A DNA stretch of 64,000 nucleotides from Candidatus Laterigemmans baculatus (lineage in GTDB: Bacteria > Planctomycetota > Planctomycetia > Pirellulales > Pirellulaceae), in contig NZ_WRPR01000077.1 of assembly GCF_010367455.1 (NCBI RefSeq), positions 155,382-219,381 of the forward strand, read 5' to 3'. Both the position numbers and the translations under genes were made by a program. Shown here one piece after another: positions 43,749 to 50,526 of this stretch. Below the pieces are notes generated by a model. The model was not told the DNA's origin. It saw only the letters and a program-made list of their open reading frames with translations, and searched no databases. The stretch's first letter is position 1; each line of letters opens with the position of its first letter.

Positions 43749-44408
43749 GTGAACTCCATGGACCCCTCCGATCAACCGCCCGAGCCGCAACCCGATCGAC
43801 CTGCCGGCCGTGGGGAGGAGAATCCTTACGCCGTGCCGCTCGAGGGAAAATGGATCGAGGAGACGGCGCGGGGCACGATCGCCGGTTCAGAGTTGCGAGC
43901 TCCGGTGGCACCCTGGAGCGGCGGCTGGGGATTGATGACACTGGTTCTCGGGCTGATCTGTGGGGTCGGGGTGGCGCTGGCCATCGAGTCTGAAAGCGCG
44001 GCCATCGGCGGCTTGCTTCTCCCCGTCCTCGGGCTCGCCCTGATCGCGGTCCTCGTCCGCTTCTTGCACTCCAGCGTCGACGTGGAGTGGCCGATTTATC
44101 TGCTGATCTCCGCCGCCTTCGGTGTCGTTGCGTACGTCGCCTTCATTCCCGTCTGCCTCGTCGTGGCCATTCCCGTGGCGATCGTGTTGGAGCAAGTCGA
44201 GGCTCGGGGAACGATTGGAGCGACGGTGGTGTTCTTCGCCGTCGTGTTCGGCTGCACGTTGATTTTCACCGGCTTGTTGCGGCTGTACCTGAAGCATCGC
44301 TACCGAAAGCAGTGGTTTGCCGAGCTGGCGGCCTCGTCACCCCCGCCGGCCAGCGAGCAAATCGGGCCGGGCGATCCCTTCGCCACCCCGCGGGATCGCA
44401 CGCCATGA
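43749..44408 (+). CDS. Four-helix membrane protein leading the radical SAM / Lgt-like operon
   Basis: 219 residues from GTG, or 216 from the ATG at 43758; I cannot decide between them. The Pro-rich cytoplasmic N-terminus contains ENPYAVP, a motif seen at the N-terminus of many planctomycete inner-membrane proteins. Four hydrophobic segments follow (LMTLVLGLICGVGVALAI, IGGLLLPVLGLALIAVLV, YLLISAAFGVVAYVAFIPVC, IGATVVFFAVVFGCTLIFTG), then a basic stretch KHRYRKQW and a tail. No family recognised. Its stop overlaps the start of the radical SAM gene (ATGA), indicating coupled translation. Confidence 0.8.
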   Translation: MNSMDPSDQPPEPQPDRPAGRGEENPYAVPLEGKWIEETARGTIAGSELRAPVAPWSGGWGLMTLVLGLICGVGVALAIESESAAIGGLLLPVLGLALIAVLVRFLHSSVDVEWPIYLLISAAFGVVAYVAFIPVCLVVAIPVAIVLEQVEARGTIGATVVFFAVVFGCTLIFTGLLRLYLKHRYRKQWFAELAASSPPPASEQIGPGDPFATPRDRTP

Positions 44409-45970
44409 ACGCAGTGCCCCGCTATCCCAATGCCGCTCATCCGGATCGCCGTCCGCGGGCCGAGCACACGATGATCGGGCTGACCGATTCGCTCTGCCCG
44501 GAGTGCATGGAGGTGGTCCCGGCAAAAATCATCGTCCGGGGCCGCCGCGTCTATTTGCGGAAGCGGTGTCCGACGCATGGCCAGCGCGACGATTTCGTCT
44601 GCAGCGACGTCGGCTGGTGGGATCGCCCCGAGGGGCACACGCCGAGCGTCATGCCGCGTGAGCGATCGACGTCCACCCGCCGGGGCTGTCCGTACGATTG
44701 TGGGCTGTGCCCCGACCATGAGCAGCACACCTGCATCGGGTTGGTCGAGTTGACCGATGGCTGCAATCTGAGTTGCCCGATGTGCTTTGCGGGGAGCGGA
44801 CCGGGCCAGCAGCACCATTCATTCGAGGCGGTGTTGGCCAGCCTCGATCGGTTGGTCGCCGTCGAAGGACGAGCGGAGGTCTGTCAGTTGTCCGGCGGCG
44901 AGCCGACGCTGCATCCCGAGTTTCGCCGGATCGTCGACGAGGCGCTGGCACGGCCGATCGATTACGTGATGATCAACACCAACGGCATTCGGCTGGCCCG
45001 CGATCCCGAGCTGGTTGAGTTTCTGGCGGAACGCCGCCAGCGAGTCGAGATCTATCTGCAGTACGACGGGAGCGACGCCGGCTATCTGGAGCGGCTGCGT
45101 GGGGCGGAGTTGGCCGAACTCAAGCAGCGCTCCCTTGACAACCTGCAAGCGGCCGGTCTGCACGTCACGCTAGTGGCGACGTTGGTCGCTCCGCTGCCCG
45201 AGGGCTTTTACCGCGAGCTGCTCGAGACCGCGCTCGCTCGGCCGAACGTCACGGGCCTCTCCCTGCAGCCGGCCACCTACAGCGGTCGTCACCTGGCGGC
45301 GGAAGATCTCGAAGACCGGATCACCTTCCCCGACTGCATCAAAGGACTCGCCGCGGCCTCGCGCGGGATGCTTGCGGCCGAGGACTTTTCGCCGCTGCCT
45401 TGCGCCCATCCCAACTGTCACCAGATTTTGCTCGCGGCGCGTGAGGCGGATCGGCTGGTCCCGCTGACGCGGTACGCCGCAGCGATCGACAATCTCGACT
45501 TGCTCGCTGGCGGAATCAGTTTCACGCGGGAGAAATCGCGGCAGCTGATCGAGATCTTTTTGTCCCGCGCGAGCCACTGTGGCAGCGACTGCGGCTGCGG
45601 TCCGCCGGCGACGCCGCTGGTCTCGCTCGGCAACGCTCCGTCCGCTCCCGTGTCCACTCCCGACTGGAACTCGGTCGATCCCGTGCTGCAGCGGTTCTTT
45701 GCCAAAGTCCTCGCAGGCGAGGCTGGGGCGAGCAATCTGCTGCGGATTACGATCACCTCGTTTCTGGACGCTTACAACTTTGACACGCGGCAGTTGATGA
45801 AGTGCTGCACGCACCATGTCTTGCCGAGCGGCCATGTGGTGCCGTTCTGCGCCTACAACACGCTGTACCGTCCGGGGCATCTCCCGCTGCCCGAGTTGGC
45901 CGGCGAAGCCAGCGCTACTCGGGCAACCGATGCGAGTGGTTCTCGCGACACCCGGGAGTTTGGGGTGTGA
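44405..45970 (+). CDS. Tes/MJ0619-like radical SAM protein
   Basis: 521 residues; ATGA overlap with the previous gene fixes the start. An N-terminal zinc-type region (LCPECMEV, CPTHG) leads into GCPYDCGLCPDHEQHTC and then the radical SAM triad in CNLSCPMCF. QLSGGEPTLHPEF is the SAM-binding GGE motif. The C-terminal part has extra cysteines (HCGSDCGCG and MKCCTHH, then VVPFCAYN), likely additional Fe-S ligands. This arrangement matches the MJ0619-type family that includes archaeal tetraether lipid synthase (Tes), which joins lipid tails; bacterial relatives have been proposed to make membrane-spanning lipids. With an Lgt-like and a Pcs-like gene next door, a role in membrane-lipid modification is the favoured inference; the reaction is not shown by sequence. 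Confidence 0.82.
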   Translation: MNAVPRYPNAAHPDRRPRAEHTMIGLTDSLCPECMEVVPAKIIVRGRRVYLRKRCPTHGQRDDFVCSDVGWWDRPEGHTPSVMPRERSTSTRRGCPYDCGLCPDHEQHTCIGLVELTDGCNLSCPMCFAGSGPGQQHHSFEAVLASLDRLVAVEGRAEVCQLSGGEPTLHPEFRRIVDEALARPIDYVMINTNGIRLARDPELVEFLAERRQRVEIYLQYDGSDAGYLERLRGAELAELKQRSLDNLQAAGLHVTLVATLVAPLPEGFYRELLETALARPNVTGLSLQPATYSGRHLAAEDLEDRITFPDCIKGLAAASRGMLAAEDFSPLPCAHPNCHQILLAAREADRLVPLTRYAAAIDNLDLLAGGISFTREKSRQLIEIFLSRASHCGSDCGCGPPATPLVSLGNAPSAPVSTPDWNSVDPVLQRFFAKVLAGEAGASNLLRITITSFLDAYNFDTRQLMKCCTHHVLPSGHVVPFCAYNTLYRPGHLPLPELAGEASATRATDASGSRDTREFGV

Positions 45971-46839
45971 CCGGCGAACGTTGGCTCTACACGGCGGCGA
46001 TGGTGGTCGCAGCGGTCGCCGCTTCGCTGCTGCTCCGCCGGTTCCAGCAGCCGCTCGCGCTCCCGCGTCTGCAGCGTTTGGGAATCGCCGCCGGAGGACT
46101 GGTGGGAGCGACCGTCGCCGCGAAGATCCCGTTCGTCATCGAGCATGCCGAACTCGGCTTGGTGTCCTGGTTGGCCGACGGGAAGACGATTCTCTGGGCT
46201 TTGGCCGGCGGGTATCTGGGCGTCGAAGTCGCAAAGTGGTCGTTGCAGGTGCGGGTTCGCACCGGGGACACGTTTGTGGTGCCGGTCGCCGTGGCGATCG
46301 CGATCGGTCGCTTGGGGTGCTTGGGGTTTGGATGCTGTTTTGGCAAACCGACCGAGCTGCCATGGGGGCTCCCCTTTGCGACCGCGCCCGACGGCGGCGA
46401 ACTGCTGCGGCACCCGACGCAGATCTATGAGAGTTTCTTTCACCTGGGCGCCGCGATCCTTGCCGTGGCTGCGCTAGGCAAGTCCGCGGCGAGTCGCCCG
46501 CGGTGGTGGGCGGGAAACCTGATGCCGCTGTACATCATCGGCTACGCGGTGTTTCGCTTTTTCAGCGAGTTCCTCCGCCCCGAGCCGATCCTCTACGCGG
46601 GGCTGACCTTTTATCAGCTTTCGGCCGTCGGCATCGCCGCCGCGATGTTCGTGGTGTTGGCGGGCCGGCTCCGCGAGGAAGCATTTGAGCCGACGGCGCT
46701 AGCCGCGGGTGAGCCGACGGCGCTAGCCGCGGGTGAGCCGACGGCGCTAGCCGCGGGTGCTGCGGCGGATACTCTGGGCTCGCGAAGGCCCGAGGCTAGC
46801 GCCTACGGCTCAAAAGATAGAAATCGCCGGGTTCCCTGA
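45967..46839 (+). CDS. Prolipoprotein diacylglyceryl transferase-like membrane protein (Lgt paralogue)
   Basis: 290 residues from a GTG that overlaps the radical SAM stop (GTGA). Seven or so membrane segments. Lgt-type motifs are present but altered: AIGRLGCLGFGCCFGKPTELPWG replaces the GRxGNFxNxE signature across its middle; HPTQIYESFF and FFSEFLRPEP with a following YQLSAVG fit the family. The segment that normally reads HGG (essential His of Lgt) is LAGGYLGVEVAKW, so that His is missing. It is therefore probably not the housekeeping Lgt but a relative acting on phospholipid head groups or diacylglycerol (inference). The C-terminal tail (three EPTALAAG units and more) is encoded by an intergenic-type repeat. 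Confidence 0.8.
   Translation: MTGERWLYTAAMVVAAVAASLLLRRFQQPLALPRLQRLGIAAGGLVGATVAAKIPFVIEHAELGLVSWLADGKTILWALAGGYLGVEVAKWSLQVRVRTGDTFVVPVAVAIAIGRLGCLGFGCCFGKPTELPWGLPFATAPDGGELLRHPTQIYESFFHLGAAILAVAALGKSAASRPRWWAGNLMPLYIIGYAVFRFFSEFLRPEPILYAGLTFYQLSAVGIAAAMFVVLAGRLREEAFEPTALAAGEPTALAAGEPTALAAGAAADTLGSRRPEASAYGSKDRNRRVP
46687..46811. repeat. Repeat D: three direct copies plus one inverted variant, inside the Lgt-like gene
   Basis: Three perfect 24-base copies starting GAGCCGACGGCGCTAGCCG (46687-46758), then an inverted variant with core AGGC-GCTA-GCCT (46793-46804). All cores have the same GCTA loop as the CAGCCGCC repeats. The 24-base unit keeps the frame and encodes EPTALAAG. Confidence 0.9.
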
Positions 46840-46845
46840 CAGAGC

Positions 46846-47610
46846 CTAGCGTCTGCGGCGGACCTGGACGTCCAAGTAGAACGAGAGGCCGGTGTAGAAC
46901 AGCGGGTAGAGGAGCGACAGCCAGACCATCCAAGCCGGCGGGTGAGGATAGCTCGGCAGCATTGCGATCAGCAGCAGCGTCCAGATCGCGGCACCGACGA
47001 GCAGCGGCGTTCGCCAGGGTCGAGGAGCCAAGTTCGGGTAGATGAACCGGAACGGCAGCACGGTCGCCAGCGCTAGGATTAGGAGCAGGATCACCAGCGG
47101 CCAGGGGCCGACGCGGTAGAACCACAGCCCGGCGTAGAAGGCGACGATATTCCAGTAGGAGGGAAAGCCGCCAAAGAAACCTTCCTCCTCATGTTTGGCT
47201 TCGGTGCTGGCGAACCCGAACAAGCTGGCGATGAGCGGCGGGGCGACCCAGATCCACGACGCGTTGGTCGCGAGCGGCAGCCAGTCCATTCGCCAGACCA
47301 GCAGCAACGGGACGAAAGTGAAGCTGAGGTAATCGACGATGTCGTCGATCTTGCGGCCCGATGTTTTTGGGGCTCGCGTTTGAACGTGGCACCGCCGGGC
47401 GAGCGGTCCATCGGTGGCGTCGACCGCGACCGCGGCTAGCAGCCACAGAAAACATCGCCGCGGGTCGGGCGGCTCGGAGAACAGCTCGGCGGTGGCCAGA
47501 AAGACGAACACGATCCCGCTGGCCGTGTAAGCATGCACCGCATAGGCGGCGATCCGCTGCGCGGTGGTCGGCGGATCGGTCGGCTCCAAAGGGTGGTCGT
47601 ATTCCGCCAT
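46846..47610 (-). CDS. CDP-alcohol phosphatidyltransferase, phosphatidylcholine-synthase-like
   Basis: 254 residues from MAEYDHPLEP; an ATG at 47685 would add 25 residues. The N-terminal AYAVHAYTASGIVFVFLA and the catalytic motif DATDGPLARR then G-RKI-D-DIV-D fit the CDP-alcohol phosphatidyltransferase pattern; the gap between AR and G is 12 residues, as I recall for phosphatidylcholine synthases (Pcs), not the common 8. Eight hydrophobic segments follow. Pcs makes phosphatidylcholine from CDP-diacylglycerol and choline in the inner membrane; other head groups remain possible. It converges on the Lgt-like gene, with only 6 bases between the two stops. Confidence 0.82.
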   Translation of the reverse strand: MAEYDHPLEPTDPPTTAQRIAAYAVHAYTASGIVFVFLATAELFSEPPDPRRCFLWLLAAVAVDATDGPLARRCHVQTRAPKTSGRKIDDIVDYLSFTFVPLLLVWRMDWLPLATNASWIWVAPPLIASLFGFASTEAKHEEEGFFGGFPSYWNIVAFYAGLWFYRVGPWPLVILLLILALATVLPFRFIYPNLAPRPWRTPLLVGAAIWTLLLIAMLPSYPHPPAWMVWLSLLYPLFYTGLSFYLDVQVRRRR

Positions 47611-47766
47611 CAATCGATCGTCGGGGACAGGGGCCGCGGAAGGAGGCTCGGGAACTTTACTCTGCTGGCCGCGTCGAACCCCCATCTCGATCGGGGGCGA
47701 CGTCTGCGTGGATGGAAATCGCTGCTGGCTTTGAAGTTCAGGATTATTTTTGGGGGAAGTAATTTG

Positions 47767-49173
47767 ATGTCAGCCTCTATCGCCGGGCGCCGATCCCCGC
47801 GTCGCCGGGTCGCCTTGGGACTGCTGGCTCTCGGGGCGACCAGCCTCACCGGTTGCATGGTCAATACGGTGACGCAGGGAGACGCGACGATTTACAGCAA
47901 TTCTCCGCTCAATACGCTGCTCCTGGCTGCCGTTGGCTGTGTTGTATTCGGGTTTGGAGTCGCGTTCTGTCTCGTCGGCCTCTTTGCGAGAGAGTCGGCC
48001 GTTGCAGATGTTTATGGCGGCTATCACCAGCCACCCCGATCCCGGTGGAAGCTGCAGAATGTGCTCTCCCTGCTCGGAGGCTGCGGTTTGATGATGGGGG
48101 GCGGACTCATTCTCTTGCTGGGCGTGCCGAGTTCATGGATGGCTCACATTACCATCTACCCGGACCGCGTGGTGCTCCGCGATTCGGTGATCTGGTTCGC
48201 TACCGAGGATCGAGAGGTTCCGTTTGAGACGATAGCCGATATCACACGCGAGGAGAAACCGATCGTTCGGAAGCGGAGGCCTGCGGAAGACCTTGTGATC
48301 CACTACCGAGATGGCTCCGCGCAACGCATCGAAATGGGACCCAAAGAGCGGGCCGCCTACGACGAATTGCTCAGGGCCTACCACGCATTTCGTTCAGGTG
48401 ATGGGCGGACCCCTGGAATGGCTGGCACCGAGGTGGCCTCGGCGCGGGCCGTAGCCCAGGCATCACCAACAGAGCCGAGGGGGCGGAGTGAGCCGGGTTG
48501 GCTGAAGGCGGTCGATGAGCCGTTCGGGGAACGTGAGCCCTCTGGAGCGAATGAAGCGTTCACCTACGACAGGAGCCGCGACGATCTGATCGTGGGTACG
48601 GAAGGACCGAACCCGGCCGGGAGTCCCGACGCATCATCGATGTCGCCGCCGGCCGAATCGAGGGCTGCCGCGATCCGCGAGCGGATGAGTGCTGCGGCAG
48701 CAGGCTTACGCGACTCGAATTCCAGGAACATCAAACGCTATCCGATCACCATCCCGCTTCCGGAGGATGCGGCTGCGGTCGACGCTCAGACACCGCTCGA
48801 GCCTGGAATGAAACTCGGGGCCTGCTACGCGAGGCGATGGGAGGTGGTCACCGTGGTGGCGGTCCATGAGGACGGCACGGTCCGCTGCAACTGGGACGAT
48901 TGGCCCGCTTTTACCTACGACATGAGCCGCGACGACCTCATCATCACGGAAGCCGTTCTCGCGGAAGTGCAGGGCCCGCAGCAACGGAGTGAACCGAGCG
49001 AGCGCGAGTGGTCCGACGTGAGCGGGAAGTTCAAGGTCACGGCAACTTATATCGGATTCGAACAGGGATTCGTCAAGCTCCGGAAGTCCGATGGCGAGGA
49101 AATCTCAGTGCCAATCCAAAAGTTGAGCGAGGCGGACCGGAAGCTGGTCCTCCGCCTCTCAAGACAGAATTAG
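47767..49173 (+). CDS. SHD1-domain lipoprotein with two membrane segments
   Basis: 468 residues from an ATG with a GGGGGAAG ribosome-binding site. Residues 1-30 form a lipoprotein signal (RRRVALGLLALGATSLTGC, Cys30). Two further hydrophobic segments lie at about 48-70 (LLLAAVGCVVFGFGVAFCLVG) and 100-122 (LLGGCGLMMGGGLILLLG). A PH-like beta region follows (ITIYPDRVVLRDSVIWF), then two copies of a short unit, FTYDRSRDDLIV and FTYDMSRDDLII, and a C-terminal SHD1 domain (GKFKVTATYIGFEQGFVKLR, VPIQKLSEADRKLV). SHD1 is common in planctomycete envelope proteins; role unknown. The Cys at the lipobox makes membrane anchoring likely. Confidence 0.8.
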   Translation: MSASIAGRRSPRRRVALGLLALGATSLTGCMVNTVTQGDATIYSNSPLNTLLLAAVGCVVFGFGVAFCLVGLFARESAVADVYGGYHQPPRSRWKLQNVLSLLGGCGLMMGGGLILLLGVPSSWMAHITIYPDRVVLRDSVIWFATEDREVPFETIADITREEKPIVRKRRPAEDLVIHYRDGSAQRIEMGPKERAAYDELLRAYHAFRSGDGRTPGMAGTEVASARAVAQASPTEPRGRSEPGWLKAVDEPFGEREPSGANEAFTYDRSRDDLIVGTEGPNPAGSPDASSMSPPAESRAAAIRERMSAAAAGLRDSNSRNIKRYPITIPLPEDAAAVDAQTPLEPGMKLGACYARRWEVVTVVAVHEDGTVRCNWDDWPAFTYDMSRDDLIITEAVLAEVQGPQQRSEPSEREWSDVSGKFKVTATYIGFEQGFVKLRKSDGEEISVPIQKLSEADRKLVLRLSRQN

Positions 49174-49206
49174 ACCTCTGGCAGAAATCGCGATGAGTTC
49201 GGACGG

Positions 49207-49290
49207 TTCAAGCCGTAGACGCTAGCTTCGCGACTCGCGGCCTCGGGCCTTCTGCTGCAGAACCCGCGGCTATCGCCGTCGGCTCCAGGT
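49207..49290. repeat. Repeat D remnant pair
   Basis: A degenerate left arm (GCCGTAGACGCTAGCTTCG) and an inverted right arm with core CGGC-GATA-GCCG. Same two-variant head-to-head layout as 46687-46811 but more decayed. Confidence 0.6.
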
Positions 49291-49312
49291 TTTCTGACAG
49301 AATCAGCAGGTG

Positions 49313-49335
49313 TCTGACCTGGAAAGACTGACGTC
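49313..49335. repeat. Repeat F copy at the stop of the metalloprotease-like gene
   Basis: CTGACCTGGAAAGACTGACG resembles the two copies at 56750-56800 (CAGCCTGGAAAGGCTGACG). The first two bases of the reverse-strand stop codon (49334-49336) lie in its last bases. Confidence 0.55.
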
Positions 49336-50344
49336 AGAGGGCTTTGCGGAGGGCGTCGAGGAGCCAGGGGTCGGGGACGTCGGTGTTGCCGGTCACGAGC
49401 ATGGCGAAATTGTCGGCGAGCACTTCTTCGGGATGGATGATGTAGCCCGTGTTGCGGCCGATCTGGCGTCGGTAATCGGGTTCGCTGGGGCTGTGGAAGA
49501 CTGGCGCTCCGGATTCGAGCACCGCTTGGAACTGGCCCTCGGCGTCCGGCTGCACCTGCATCAGCTGAAACGTGAGGTAGGCGAACATCGAGGCCCGGCT
49601 AGCGGGATCGTAGTCGGCGTTGGCGAACAGGACCGGAGCGACCGAGACGATCGAGTCGTCGGCGAGTTTGAGCTGCAGCACATGCGCAATCGCCGGCGCA
49701 TCGGGGTTCGTGATCCGCTTCGCTGCCAAGGATTCGGGCAGCTCAATTTCATTGCTCGGAGCGAACCCGATCAGCGCATACAGTTGGTCGCGAAGCTCGG
49801 GGTTCTGCCGCGAGAGCACATGGAACAGCTCGTGGGCGAGGAGCGTTTTCAACTGGTCCTGGTCGGCCCTTTGCAGGCGGGTGGCTGGGAGCACGATCGC
49901 GGACCCGCGGGTGTAGGCTGCTCCCGATTCTTCTCGCCCGCTGGTGTGGATTAGGTGGACGGTGTTGAGCGGCGGGAGCGAAAGGTTCGCGAGCGGGGTG
50001 TCGAGGGACTTGAGCAGCTCGGCAACCCTCGCCTGCTCGGCCGGTTCCCAGGGACGGACTTCGCCGCGGACGAACTCCAGGTACTCCGCCTCGTCGACCG
50101 GTTCTCGGCTCTGACGCCGCGATTGGCGGTCGAACGGGCTGAGCCGCTCGAGGTACGCGTCGCGTCGCGAGAGGATGGCCCGTCCCTGCTCAGGCGTCGC
50201 GAACACGAACTCGATCTCGGCGACCTCGAGACGGGCTACCCGCAGCGAATCGGGCTCCGCGCCGTGGGCTGTCGCGAAGAGCCCCAGTGTCAGGAGGATC
50301 GCTCCACCGCCACGCGTGGCGAGCAAACGCAGGAGAGAAGTCAT
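49334..50344 (-). CDS. Secreted HExxH metalloprotease-like protein
   Basis: About 336 residues from MTSLLRLLATRGG; a start 33 bases earlier is possible. Signal peptide AILLTLGLFATAHGA. A zinc-peptidase motif is clear: LLAHELFHVLSRQNP (His171, Glu172, His175), and HPEEVLADNFAMLV near the C-terminus gives a candidate third ligand Glu. I do not recognise the family. No second enzyme or inhibitor is next to it; the chaperone operon diverges 182 bases away. Expected periplasmic or secreted. Confidence 0.75.
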   Translation of the reverse strand: MTSLLRLLATRGGGAILLTLGLFATAHGAEPDSLRVARLEVAEIEFVFATPEQGRAILSRRDAYLERLSPFDRQSRRQSREPVDEAEYLEFVRGEVRPWEPAEQARVAELLKSLDTPLANLSLPPLNTVHLIHTSGREESGAAYTRGSAIVLPATRLQRADQDQLKTLLAHELFHVLSRQNPELRDQLYALIGFAPSNEIELPESLAAKRITNPDAPAIAHVLQLKLADDSIVSVAPVLFANADYDPASRASMFAYLTFQLMQVQPDAEGQFQAVLESGAPVFHSPSEPDYRRQIGRNTGYIIHPEEVLADNFAMLVTGNTDVPDPWLLDALRKAL

Positions 50345-50526
50345 GGTGGATCGCCGCAGGAGGAGGAAGTGGAGCATTGCCTAACGTACGCGAGCCGTCC
50401 CGGGCTGACCACTGCGTCCGCTTTCCCTCGGGTTACGAACCTGCGAGGCAGGGTTAGAATCGGGCGGGGTGAGATTGACGCGGAGGCCGTCCCGGTGACG
50501 CCAGCCGCAGGTGGGGGAGAGAAACG

